Part shown: positions 10,396 to 19,587 of the stretch, in pieces
Layout: each line of letters starts with the position of its first letter
Numbering within the stretch: the stretch's first letter is position 1
Source: Gemmatimonadaceae bacterium
Lineage (GTDB): Bacteria; Gemmatimonadota; Gemmatimonadetes; Gemmatimonadales; Gemmatimonadaceae
Length of the DNA: 33,311 nucleotides
Assembly (NCBI GenBank): GCA_025453855.1
Contig: JALOPO010000002.1
Coordinates: forward strand, 1-33,311
Direction: 5' to 3'
Notes under the pieces: model-generated
The model's input: the letters and a program-made list of their open reading frames with translations, nothing else
What the model was told of the DNA's origin: nothing
Database searches by the model: none
Position numbers and translations under genes: made by a program

Positions 10396-11424
10396 TCAGT
10401 CGGCGATCGCGCCCCGCGGCGGCGGCACCGCGTCGAGCAGCGCGCGCACGATCGCGTCGGCATCCACGCCGTCGGCCTCGGCCGCGTAGTTCGGGAGCAC
10501 GCGATGGCGCAGCACCGGGAGCGCGACACGACGCACGTCGTCGGGCGTGGGCACCGGGCGCCCGTCGAGCAGCGCGTGCGCCTTGGCGCCGAGCACCAGC
10601 GCCTGCCCCGCGCGCGGCCCGGCCCCCCAGCGCACGTAGCGCTGCACGAGCGACGGCGTGCGCGCGTCGCCCGGGCGCGAGGCGCGCACGAGCTGCGCCG
10701 CGTAGCGCAGCACCGGTTCGGCGGCGGGGAGCTCGCGCACCGCGAGCTGCAGCGCGCGGACCTCGTGCGCGCCCAGCACCGGCTCGAGCGCGGCCGTCGC
10801 GCGGCCCGTCGTCTGGCGCAGGATCGCCACCTCGTCGTCCTCGCCCGGATAGCCGACGCGCACCTGGAAGAGGAAGCGGTCGAGCTGCGCCTCGGGGAGC
10901 GGGTAGGTCCCCTCCTGCTCGATCGGGTTCTGCGTGGCGAGCACGAAGAACGGGTTGGGCAGCGGCATCGACTCGCCGGCGGCGGTCACGCGACGCTCCT
11001 GCATCGCCTCGAGCAGCGCGGCCTGCGTGCGCGGCGGCGCGCGATTGATCTCGTCGGCCAGGACGATGTTGGCGAAGACGGGGCCGCGCACGAAGCGGAA
11101 GCTGCGGTGCCCCGTCGCGGTGTCCTCCTCCAGCAGCTCGGTGCCGGTGATGTCGCTCGGCACCAGGTCCGGCGTGAACTGGATGCGGCGGAACTCGAGC
11201 GACATGGCATCGGCGACGCTCTGCACCATGAGCGTCTTCGCGAGCCCCGGCACGCCGACGAGGAGCGCATGGCCACCCGCGAGGATCGCCAGCAGGAGCT
11301 CGTCGAGCGCCTCGCCCTGCCCCACCACGCGCGTCGCCACCTGCGCGCGCAGCCGCTGCGCCCCCTGGACGAGCGCGGCGAGGTCGCTCGCGGGCGCGAC
11401 CTGTGTGCGGGGTGGCGCCGTCAT
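10396..11424 (-). CDS. MoxR-family AAA+ ATPase
   Basis: GHALLVGVPGLAKTLMVQSVA (Walker A), IVLADEINRAPPRTQAALLEAMQER (Walker B), NPFFVLATQNPIEQEGTYPLPEAQLDRF. Confidence 0.97.
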   Translation of the reverse strand: MTAPPRTQVAPASDLAALVQGAQRLRAQVATRVVGQGEALDELLLAILAGGHALLVGVPGLAKTLMVQSVADAMSLEFRRIQFTPDLVPSDITGTELLEEDTATGHRSFRFVRGPVFANIVLADEINRAPPRTQAALLEAMQERRVTAAGESMPLPNPFFVLATQNPIEQEGTYPLPEAQLDRFLFQVRVGYPGEDDEVAILRQTTGRATAALEPVLGAHEVRALQLAVRELPAAEPVLRYAAQLVRASRPGDARTPSLVQRYVRWGAGPRAGQALVLGAKAHALLDGRPVPTPDDVRRVALPVLRHRVLPNYAAEADGVDADAIVRALLDAVPPPRGAIAD

Positions 11425-11446
11425 GGCGTGCGACGCGACGTGCGGC

Positions 11447-11797
11447 TCACTTGAGCGGACGACGCTTGCGGAAGTGCAGGAGCAGCGTGGAGCCGTCGAG
11501 CACGCCCGCGTCGGCGAGCGCACGGCGCTCGTCGCGCACCTCGTGGCCGCGCAGCTTCACGAGCACGTCGTCCGGGTACTGCACGTCGGGGGCGAGCACG
11601 GCCAGCGCGCGCGCCTTCACCGTCGCCACCGACTCGCGCGGCGAGGCGACGACCGCGATCGCGTCCCACGCGTCGAGGAACTGCACGCGGAAGGCGATGG
11701 TCGCCTCGCCCTCGCCCGCGAGGACGAGCGGCGCGCCGGGTGTGCGGAGCTGGTTCACGAACGGCGTCGTGCCGGCGGGAACGGACGAGTGGGCCAT
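11447..11797 (-). CDS. Small protein with probable ubiquitin-like (beta-grasp) domain
   Basis: 116 aa; SPRESVATVKARALAVL...PDDVLVKLRGHEVRDERRALADAGVLDGSTLLLHFRKRRP aligns by eye with ubiquitin EPSDTIENVKAKIQD...[37 protein letters not shown]. Confidence 0.65.
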   Translation of the reverse strand: MAHSSVPAGTTPFVNQLRTPGAPLVLAGEGEATIAFRVQFLDAWDAIAVVASPRESVATVKARALAVLAPDVQYPDDVLVKLRGHEVRDERRALADAGVLDGSTLLLHFRKRRPLK

Positions 11798-11896
11798 GGC
11801 TCGGTGCGGGTGGCGTGGGCGCGGGCGCTCACGCGGTGGGTACGTCGCGGGCCGGCCGAAGGTTGCAGCCGGCGCCGGTCGCTCGCCGCGCGGCGA

Positions 11897-12229
11897 TCAG
11901 GGCGCGGCCGTGCTCGCGTCGCCCTCGGCGAGCGCGGGCGGCTCGGGGGGCGCCACGTACGGCGGGAGCGTGGAGAGGAAGCGGGCGATCTGCTGGTCGA
12001 ACAGGTAGGAGCTCCCGGTGACGCGCGTCCCCTCGGGGAGCGGTGCCACGCCGATGATGAGCTCCTCGTTCCCCTGCCCGCGCAGCGCCACGAAGGTCGG
12101 GCCTTCCTTCTCGGGGAAGGCGGCGTAGATGCCGTTCTGGCTGGCGAAGAAGTCGACGGCGCGGGCGAGCACCGCGGCGCCATCGAGTGCGGTGGCGGCT
12201 TCCTGGAGCGTGCGGACGGGGGCGGTCAT
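11897..12229 (-). CDS. Hypothetical protein (110 aa)
   Basis: Open frame collinear with the cluster; no recognised family. Confidence 0.6.
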   Translation of the reverse strand: MTAPVRTLQEAATALDGAAVLARAVDFFASQNGIYAAFPEKEGPTFVALRGQGNEELIIGVAPLPEGTRVTGSSYLFDQQIARFLSTLPPYVAPPEPPALAEGDASTAAP

Positions 12230-12280
12230 GGCCGGAAGATAGCCACGCCCGCCCCCGTCGCCCCGCGCCCGCCGCGCCGG

Positions 12281-12946
12281 TCAGCCGAGCGCGAGCGAGA
12301 CGAGCGGTGTGCTGAGCGGCTGCTCGCTCCCGGTGCTGTCGAGCGCCGCGAAGCGCGCCGCGGCGATCGCGTGCGGGCCCGGGTCGCCCATGCCGCCGTT
12401 CATCGTGTCCATGAGCGTGCAGGTCGCGCCGACGACGATGCTCTCGGCGGTGCCGAAGAGGACGTCCTGCACGAGGCGCAGGAGCCCCTCGGCGACGAGG
12501 CGATCCTCGAAGAAGACGTTGGGCTGCGTGATGAACGCATCCCAGGCGGTGGCCGCGGCCGGCCCGGTGAGCGACGAGACGGTGCCGCCGACGTAGGTCG
12601 CGCGCGTGATCGGCGCCCGGTTGCGCGTGTCGACCATGGTGCTCATCTGGAAGGCGATCTGCGCCATCGCCGAGACGGTCACGCCGTCGGCGGCGTAGTA
12701 GGCGATGCCGAGGACGCTCACGAAGCGCGGCACCTCCATGCTGCCGACGTTCTTCGCGACGACGCCCGCGACCAGCAGGCGCGGGATGATCTCGCGCGGC
12801 GTGGGATTGCGCACGTCGCCGGTGGGCGGCTTGACCGGCGGTGGGGCGGCCGATCCGTCGCGGATCGACCCGGGGAGCTTCTTCACGGGCGGCGGGGCGG
12901 CGCCGCGGCGCACGGCGGGAGTGGCGGCCTTCTTCTTCGCGGGCAT
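12281..12946 (-). CDS. Hypothetical protein (221 aa) with Lys/Pro-rich N-terminal tail
   Basis: MPAKKKAATPAVRRGAAPPPVKKLPG... then a compact domain (REIIPRLLVAGVVAKNVGSMEVPRFVSVLGIAYYAADG...); no recognised family. Confidence 0.6.
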   Translation of the reverse strand: MPAKKKAATPAVRRGAAPPPVKKLPGSIRDGSAAPPPVKPPTGDVRNPTPREIIPRLLVAGVVAKNVGSMEVPRFVSVLGIAYYAADGVTVSAMAQIAFQMSTMVDTRNRAPITRATYVGGTVSSLTGPAAATAWDAFITQPNVFFEDRLVAEGLLRLVQDVLFGTAESIVVGATCTLMDTMNGGMGDPGPHAIAAARFAALDSTGSEQPLSTPLVSLALG

Positions 12947-13042
12947 CGGCTCTCGTGGGCGGGGGAGTGGAAGATGCGAGGCGACGCGCGCCTCAGGGCG
13001 CGAGCGCGCCGGTCGTGCGGGACGAACACCGCGTCACTCGCC

Positions 13043-15757
13043 TCACTGCGCGAGTGCCCGCAGGCAGAGGTGCATGGGGAGCTGCGTGACGGCGGTGCGC
13101 GGACGGAGCGCGACCTCGCGCAGGAGGGTGCGCGCCCGTGCGCTGTCGCCGATCACGCGAAGCTGCTGCACCGCCGCGGCCACCGCCACGGCATCGATGG
13201 GGCGATCGCCGCCGGTGTCGTCGGTCGGGTCGCCGCGACGCGCGATCGCGACCAGCGTGTCGGCATACGCGGTCGGCGTGAGCGACGGTGCGACGCGCGC
13301 CGCCGCCGCCAGCGCCGGTGCCAGCCCCGCGCGTCGGCGATCGGCGCCCGCGAGCGCGGCCACCGCGTCACCCTGCACCGCGTTGACGCGCGCATCGCTC
13401 CCGAGGAGCGTGCTCGCGAAGCGATGGACCGCGAGCGTGGTGTCGATCGTGACGGCGAGTCGCGTCCGTGCCTGCGGGGCGATCGCGTCGAGCACGAGGC
13501 GCTGCTGCACGAACCAGCGGCGGAGCGTGCGGCTGTAGCCGGTGTCGGCCGCGGCACGGGCGAGGATCGAGTCGGCGCGCGTGAGTTCCCCCATCGCGCA
13601 CGCCCCGCCGGCGCGCGCGGCGGTCACCAGCGGGCCGACGTAGAGCTGCGTGGGCGAGACGCGTCCGCTCTCCGCCAGCTCGTCGGCCACGCGGCGCACC
13701 AGCGCGCCGTCACGTCGTGCGAGCGCCTCGCCGATGAGCGCGAACGGCTGCTGCTCGGCCGTGAAGCGCGGGCGCAATGCGGCGATCGAGTCGGGGCGAC
13801 CGAGCGCGGCGAGCGCGATCACCTGGTTGAAGAGCGCGGTCCACCCGGTCTCCTTGCGGATCGGGTTGAAGCGCCAGGCCGCGGCGAAGTCGTCGAGCGC
13901 GCCGGCGTAGTCGCCGAGGTAGAGGCGCGCGTTGCCGCGGTTGTTGCGCGCCGAGAGCGCGGTGCTGTCGACCGCCAGCACCTCGTCGTAGATGCGCACC
14001 GCGCGCGCCGGGTCGGCATCGACCTTGAGCGCCACTTCCGCATCGAGGCGCAGCCGCTGCAGGTCGGTGAGGCGCTGCGGGAAGGCGCGGGCGCGCTGCA
14101 GCATGGCGACCGTCGAGTCGCGCACCCCGAGGTTGCCGTAGTTGGTCGCGAGCGCCGCCCATGCGGCCGCGAAGGCGGTGTCGCGCGCCACGGCACGGCG
14201 CAGCAGCGCGGTCCCCTCCTCGATGCGGCCGGCGCGGCTCAGCTCCACACCGCGCACGTACTCGTCGAAGGCATCGAGCGCCGGCGTGGCGACGTCGTAG
14301 AGCGGGCGCGCGCCGCGCAGCTCCTCGGCGCGCGCCCCCACCGCCTGCTGCAGCCTGCGGCCGAGGCGATCGACGAGCGAGACGATCGAGTCGCGCGGCC
14401 CGCGCTCGGCGAGCGTCACGAGCGAGCGGCCGTCACTGCTGGCGAGGACGTCGAGCGAGATGCTGATCGCCGGGCCGAGGTTGCCGACGGTGCCGGTGAT
14501 CGCGGCGGGGACGCCGTAGCGCTTCGCCGCCTCGACCGCGCGCACGGGGGTGATGCGTGCGGTGTCGGGCCACCCCGCGGCGCGCGCGACGCGCCGCATG
14601 TCGAGCGCGCTCAGGCCGCGCGCCACGCGCGACTCCTCGAGGCTCGCGCGCACCAGCTCGCGCACCGCGCGGGCGAGCGCGGTGTCGGCGGTGCCGGCGT
14701 CGAAGTCGCCCACCACCACCCATCCGCGCGACGGCGCATCGACGGCCGCGAGATCCACCGCCATCGGCTCGACCGTCTCGGCGGCGGCACGGCGCGAGCG
14801 CCACGTCTCGACGCCCACGATCGTCGCCGCCACGGCGAGCGTCGCCCCGAAGGCCGCCATGGCCCACGAGCGGCGGGCGGCGACGGGGCGCGGGCGCGCG
14901 GGGGCGACCGCCACGCTCCCGCTCCGCGAGAAGGCGCGCAGGTCGTCGAGTTCGTGGGCGGCGTCGGCGGCGGTGGGGCGGCGGAGCGGATTCTTGTCGA
15001 GCATCCGCTGCACGAGCGCGTCGATCCCGGCCGGGATCCCGGTGCGCTGCAGGAGCGACGGGGGCGGATCGTTCACGTGGCGCAGGAGGACGAGGGCGTG
15101 CGGGCCGCGCCCGAACGGCGGGGCGCCCGCCAGCATCTCGTACAGCACGCACCCCAACGCGTACACGTCGCTCGCTCCCGTGACCTCGTGCTCCCCCGTG
15201 CCCTGCTCGGGGCTCATGTAGGCCGGCGTCCCCACGACGTGGCCCGTCTTCGTCCACGAGCTCTTGCGGATTCCATCGACGAGGCGCGCCACGCCGAAGT
15301 CGCCGAGCACGGCGTGCCCCTCCTCAAGGAGGATGTTCTCGGGCTTCACGTCGCGGTGCACGACGGCGTGCGCGTGGGCGAAGGCGAGCGCCTCGGCCAC
15401 CTCCTGCGCGATGCGCAGCGCCTCGTGGGTGGCCAGCGCGCCGTCGTCGAGGCGGGCGCGGAGCGAGGCGCCGCGGATGAGCGGCATCACGTACCAGCGG
15501 AGCTGCTCGTGCGCCCCCGAGTCGTGGACGGGGAGGATGTGGGGATGGGTGAGCCGCGCGGCGAGCTCGATCTCGCGCCGGAAACGATCGGCGGCGTGCG
15601 GGCTCGTGTCGTCGTCCTTGAGCACCTTGACCGCCACGTCGCGCGCGTGGCGCCGGTCGGTGGCGCGGTAGACGACGGCCATGCCGCCCTGCCCGATGGA
15701 CTCGTGCAGGACGTACCGCTCCCCCAGCGCCGCTGCCAGCGCCTCAGTGCTTCGCAT
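13043..15757 (-). CDS. Serine/threonine protein kinase with TM segment and C-terminal TPR-like region
   Basis: ATG at 15757 (MRSTEALAAALGERYVLHESIGQGGMAVVYRATD); HRDVKPENILL, DFGVARL, GTPAYMSPEQG; TM at WAMAAFGATLAVAATIVGV; helical repeats in the C-terminal half. Confidence 0.96.
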   Translation of the reverse strand: MRSTEALAAALGERYVLHESIGQGGMAVVYRATDRRHARDVAVKVLKDDDTSPHAADRFRREIELAARLTHPHILPVHDSGAHEQLRWYVMPLIRGASLRARLDDGALATHEALRIAQEVAEALAFAHAHAVVHRDVKPENILLEEGHAVLGDFGVARLVDGIRKSSWTKTGHVVGTPAYMSPEQGTGEHEVTGASDVYALGCVLYEMLAGAPPFGRGPHALVLLRHVNDPPPSLLQRTGIPAGIDALVQRMLDKNPLRRPTAADAAHELDDLRAFSRSGSVAVAPARPRPVAARRSWAMAAFGATLAVAATIVGVETWRSRRAAAETVEPMAVDLAAVDAPSRGWVVVGDFDAGTADTALARAVRELVRASLEESRVARGLSALDMRRVARAAGWPDTARITPVRAVEAAKRYGVPAAITGTVGNLGPAISISLDVLASSDGRSLVTLAERGPRDSIVSLVDRLGRRLQQAVGARAEELRGARPLYDVATPALDAFDEYVRGVELSRAGRIEEGTALLRRAVARDTAFAAAWAALATNYGNLGVRDSTVAMLQRARAFPQRLTDLQRLRLDAEVALKVDADPARAVRIYDEVLAVDSTALSARNNRGNARLYLGDYAGALDDFAAAWRFNPIRKETGWTALFNQVIALAALGRPDSIAALRPRFTAEQQPFALIGEALARRDGALVRRVADELAESGRVSPTQLYVGPLVTAARAGGACAMGELTRADSILARAAADTGYSRTLRRWFVQQRLVLDAIAPQARTRLAVTIDTTLAVHRFASTLLGSDARVNAVQGDAVAALAGADRRRAGLAPALAAAARVAPSLTPTAYADTLVAIARRGDPTDDTGGDRPIDAVAVAAAVQQLRVIGDSARARTLLREVALRPRTAVTQLPMHLCLRALAQ

Positions 15758-15889
15758 GCATCCCCGTGTGGCGGACGCGGCCAAGAATGGTCGAAAGATT
15801 AAGCCACTGACAGGGGTGCGCCCCGATGGAGGTGGCGCGCCGGCCACCCGAGTGCGCAGCGGCGTCGCGCACAAGCGATCTCGGGCGCA

Positions 15890-15922
15890 CCGCGCCCCCG
15901 GTGCCAGGCACCGGGGGCGCGG
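15890..15922. repeat. Perfect palindromic hairpin (16-bp arms, 1-nt centre) containing GGTGCCAGGCACC
   Basis: ccgcgcccccggtgcc-a-ggcaccgggggcgcgg, between the kinase start and the SDR stop. Confidence 0.9.
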
Positions 15923-15946
15923 GGGGCGCGGGTGGCGCGGTGCGCG

Positions 15947-16654
15947 TCAGCGCGCGCTGCCGTCGCGACGGCGCTTCGGCGTGAGCGGGCGCACCTCCAC
16001 CGAGTACTGGAGCAGGTGCGGCGGCGTGTCGACCTGGTGCCGCACCGCGAGCGCCACGTCCTCGGGCGTGATCATCCAGCTGGTGTCGGTGCCGGCCGGG
16101 AAGAGCTCCGTGGCCACCGAGCCGGGGTTGATCATGCTCACCTTGACGCCGCTGTCGCGCACCTCGAGCATCAGGCACTCGCAGAAGCCGCGCACGAAGT
16201 GCTTGGTCCCCACGTAGCACGACCCGTTCACGAAGGTGTTGCGCGCCGCGGTCGACGAGATCGTGATCACGTGCCCGCGCCCGCGCTCGACCATCCCCGG
16301 GAGCACCGCGCGCGTCACGTGGTAGAGCGCGTTCACGTTCACGTCGACCATCCGGTGCCACTCGTCGGGCGTGAGCTGCAGGAAGGGCTTGAGCACCGCC
16401 ACGCCGGCGTTGTTCACCAGCACGTCGCAGTCCACGGCGTCGAGCTCGCGATCGACGGCCGCCGGATCGGTGATGTCGCACTCGATCGGCGTGACCTGCG
16501 CGCCGCGGCGCGTGGCCTCGTCGGCGAGCGTCCAGAGGTCGCGGGCGGTGCGGGCGACGACGACGAGGTCGTGCGTGGACGCGAGCTCGAGGGCGATCGC
16601 ACGGCCGATGCCGCGCGAGGCGCCGGTCACGAGCGCGGTGGGACGGGTGGGCAT
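15947..16654 (-). CDS. Short-chain dehydrogenase/reductase (SDR)
   Basis: MPTRPTALVTGASRGIGRAIALELA, NNAGVAV, ISSTAARNTF, YVGTKHFVRGF. Confidence 0.95.
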   Translation of the reverse strand: MPTRPTALVTGASRGIGRAIALELASTHDLVVVARTARDLWTLADEATRRGAQVTPIECDITDPAAVDRELDAVDCDVLVNNAGVAVLKPFLQLTPDEWHRMVDVNVNALYHVTRAVLPGMVERGRGHVITISSTAARNTFVNGSCYVGTKHFVRGFCECLMLEVRDSGVKVSMINPGSVATELFPAGTDTSWMITPEDVALAVRHQVDTPPHLLQYSVEVRPLTPKRRRDGSAR

Positions 16655-16745
16655 GCAACGGGCTCCGGATGGCGGGGAACGACCGAAATCGGGCATCGCG
16701 CGTCGGTCGCAGGGGATCGACCGCGCACGCGCCGAGCGACGCGGA

Positions 16746-16958
16746 TCAATCGGCGCGGAAGCCGATCACATGATGCGTGCCGTCGCAGAACGGGAGCTCG
16801 CGGCTCGCGCCGCAGCGGCAGAGCGCGCGCGCCGTGCCGGCGAAGACCACGCGTCCCTCGGCGTCGACGAGGCGGAACGGCCCGCGCACGAGCAGCGGGC
16901 CGTTCGCGCGACAGGCGATGGTGCAGCGGGCGTCGGCCGCCGCCTCGTCGGCCGCCAT
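16746..16958 (-). CDS. CDGSH iron-sulfur domain-containing small protein
   Basis: 70 aa from ATG at 16958: MAADEAAADARCTIACRANGPLLVRGPFRLVDAEGRVVFAGTARALCRCGASRELPFCDGTHHVIGFRAD (CxCx...PFCDGTH motif). Confidence 0.88.
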   Translation of the reverse strand: MAADEAAADARCTIACRANGPLLVRGPFRLVDAEGRVVFAGTARALCRCGASRELPFCDGTHHVIGFRAD

Positions 16959-16960
16959 GC

Positions 16961-18313
16961 TCAGCCGTGCAGCCGCTCGAGCAGCCACCCCTTCACCTGC
17001 CCCGCCGCGACACGCACCTGCTGCAGCGTGTCGCGGTCGCGGATCGTCACCGTCTGGTCGGTGGTCGACTGTCCGTCGACGGTGATGCACCACGGCGTCC
17101 CGACCTCGTCCTGGCGACGGTAGCGCTTGCCGATGCTCCCCGACTCGTCGACGTCCACCGGGAAGGCGGCGCGCAGCTCCCGCGCGAGGGCATGCGCCAT
17201 CTCCGGCTGCCCGTCCTTCTTGGTGAGCGGGAAGACCCCCGCCTTCACCGGCGCCAATGACGGGTGCAGCCCGAGCACCACGCGCCCCTCGTCCTCGCCC
17301 GGCACCGCCTCCTCGCGATAGCCGTTCACGAGCACCGCGAGCGTGGTGCGATCGGCCCCCACCGACGTCTCGATCACGTAGGGGACGTAGCGCTTGTTCC
17401 CCACCGCATCGAAGTACTCGAGCTTCTTGCCGCTGAACTGCTGGTGCTGCGTGAGGTCGAAGTCGCTCCGGTTGTGGATCCCCTCGATCTCCTGGAAGCC
17501 GAGCGAGCCACCGAAGTCGAAGGTCACGTCGTAGGCGGCGCGCGCGTAGTGCGCGAGCTCGCCGGCCTCGTGCTGGTGCCAGCGCAGCCGGTCCTCGCGC
17601 AGCCCGAGCGAGAGGTGCCACGCCCAGCGCGCGGCGCGCCACTGCTCGAACCACTCCATGTCGGTGCCCGGCTCGACGAAGAACTGCATCTCCATCTGCT
17701 CGAACTCGCGCGTGCGGAAGATGAAGTTCCCCGGCGTGATCTCGTTCCGGAACGCCTTGCCGATCTGCGCGATGCCGAACGGGACCTTCTGCCGGCTCGA
17801 CTGCTGCACGTTCAGGAAGTTCACGAAGATCCCCTGCGCCGTCTCGGGGCGCAGGTAGACCGTGGCCGCGCTCTCCTCCACGGGCCCCATGAACGTCTTG
17901 AACATCAGGTTGAAGAGCCGCGGCTCGGTGAGCTGACACGTCTCGTGCTGGCCCGGCTGCTTGCTCGGCTTCTGCGGGCAGCGCGCATCCTCGAGCTTGT
18001 CGGCGCGGAAGCGCCCCTTGCACGCCTTGCAGTCCACCAGCGGATCGGTGAAGCCGGCGACGTGCCCGCTCGCCTCCCACGTGCGCGGGTGCATGAGGAT
18101 CGCCGCGTCGAGCCCCTCGATGTCGTCGCGCTGGCGCACCATCGCGCGCCACCAGAGGTCCTTGAGGTTCTTCTTGAGCTCGACGCCGAGCGGACCGTAG
18201 TCCCACACCGAGCCGGCGCCGCCGTAGATCTCGGAGCTCTGGAAGATGAAGCCGCGTCGCTTGGCGAGCGACACGAGCTTGTCCATCACCTCGGGGTGCG
18301 TGCTGGCGGGCAT
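16961..18313 (-). CDS. glyS: Glycyl-tRNA synthetase (homodimeric, class II)
   Basis: [100 protein letters not shown]. Confidence 0.98.
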   Translation of the reverse strand: MPASTHPEVMDKLVSLAKRRGFIFQSSEIYGGAGSVWDYGPLGVELKKNLKDLWWRAMVRQRDDIEGLDAAILMHPRTWEASGHVAGFTDPLVDCKACKGRFRADKLEDARCPQKPSKQPGQHETCQLTEPRLFNLMFKTFMGPVEESAATVYLRPETAQGIFVNFLNVQQSSRQKVPFGIAQIGKAFRNEITPGNFIFRTREFEQMEMQFFVEPGTDMEWFEQWRAARWAWHLSLGLREDRLRWHQHEAGELAHYARAAYDVTFDFGGSLGFQEIEGIHNRSDFDLTQHQQFSGKKLEYFDAVGNKRYVPYVIETSVGADRTTLAVLVNGYREEAVPGEDEGRVVLGLHPSLAPVKAGVFPLTKKDGQPEMAHALARELRAAFPVDVDESGSIGKRYRRQDEVGTPWCITVDGQSTTDQTVTIRDRDTLQQVRVAAGQVKGWLLERLHG

Positions 18314-18434
18314 GAGCGGACTGGCTGGGCGCACGCCTGGATGCCGCGGCGTCGTCCGCGACTGGATGGCGTGCGTCGTGTCCCGCCAATCTATCGCCGC
18401 CCGCCAGCGGCAGCGCCGTCCGCGTGTCCGCGCG

Positions 18435-19502
18435 CTACGCCCGCCGGCGTCGGCGTTCGGCGCCCAGCACCTCGGCGATGCGCACGGCGATCAGGTCGCC
18501 GTGGAAGCGCCCGGTCTCGATGAAGGTGCGATTGGCCGCGTACCCCGACGCGAGCACGCCGGCCATGAAGAGCCCGGGGCGCGTCGTCTCCATCGTGCGC
18601 GGATCGTGGTCGGGGACGCCGCTGTCGCGATCGATCCCCACCCCCGCCTGCTCGAGGAGGCCGCACTCGGGCTGGTAGCCGGTCATGAGGTACACCTGCG
18701 TCGCACGCACCGCCGGCCCACCGTCGTCGAGGTCGACGTGCGCCGGATGGATGCGCGTGATGCGCGCCCCGAAGCGGGCACGGATGTCGCCGCGCCGCAA
18801 CCGCCCCTGGATCTCGGGCTTCACCCACGGCTTCACGCCATCGTCGATGTCGTCGCCGAAGTGGACGATCGTGACGCGCGCCCCCGCCCGCTGCAGCTCC
18901 AGCGCGGCGTCGACGGCGCTGTTCCCGCCGCCGACCACCACCACGTCGTTGTCCCACCCCACGTGCCCCTCGATGAAGCGGTGCGTCACGTGCGGGAGCG
19001 TGTCGCCCGGCACGCCAAGCCGGTTGGGGCGCCCGAAGTAGCCGGTCGCCACCACCACGGCGGCGCTGTCGATCACGCGCGGCTCGCCATCCGGCGCGCG
19101 CGAGTGCACGCGCCACGCCCAGTCGTCGAGCTGCTCCACGTGCTCCACCGGCTCGAAGGTGCGCACCACCAGGCGATGATGATCGGCGACGGTGCGGTAG
19201 TAGGCGAGCGCCTCGCGGCGCGTCGGCTTGGGTCCGGGGATGGCGAACGGCACGCCGCCGATGCTGATGCGGTCGGCGCTGCTGAAGAAGGCCATGTCGA
19301 CCGGATAGCTCGCGATCCCGGCCACGATGCAGCCGCGATCGTAGACGCGCACGCTGTGCCCCGTCTCCTGCACGGCGATGGCGGCGGAGAGGCCGCAGGG
19401 CCCGGCGCCGACGACGACCACGTCGACGTCGCGCGGCGGCAGGGCGCGCGGCATGCGCCGCTCGGGGATGATGCGCGGGGCGGCGGGCAACGGCTTGGGC
19501 AT
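18435..19502 (-). CDS. YpdA-family FAD/NAD(P)-binding oxidoreductase (putative bacillithiol disulfide reductase type), copy 1
   Basis: [79 protein letters not shown]. Confidence 0.92.
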   Translation of the reverse strand: MPKPLPAAPRIIPERRMPRALPPRDVDVVVVGAGPCGLSAAIAVQETGHSVRVYDRGCIVAGIASYPVDMAFFSSADRISIGGVPFAIPGPKPTRREALAYYRTVADHHRLVVRTFEPVEHVEQLDDWAWRVHSRAPDGEPRVIDSAAVVVATGYFGRPNRLGVPGDTLPHVTHRFIEGHVGWDNDVVVVGGGNSAVDAALELQRAGARVTIVHFGDDIDDGVKPWVKPEIQGRLRRGDIRARFGARITRIHPAHVDLDDGGPAVRATQVYLMTGYQPECGLLEQAGVGIDRDSGVPDHDPRTMETTRPGLFMAGVLASGYAANRTFIETGRFHGDLIAVRIAEVLGAERRRRRA

Positions 19503-19587
19503 GGCGGACGGCGACGGCGCGTGACGGAAGGCCGCGGCGTGCACCGCGGACGATGCCCTCGCACGGTGCAACCGTCGCGCCGTGCGA

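Noticed and set aside
13043-15757. Kinase with C-terminal TPR-like region as novel
   Set aside because: This architecture is frequent in Gemmatimonadota/Acidobacteria-type genomes; nothing beyond that is visible.
10934-15802. 1622-aa plus-strand ORF
   Set aside because: Antisense to MoxR, small genes and the kinase, all with clear motifs; Arg/Gly/His-rich composition typical of spurious ORFs in high-GC DNA.
16746-18389. 547-aa minus ORF overlapping glyS
   Set aside because: Wrong frame for glyS; only its last 70 codons (CDGSH protein) are real.
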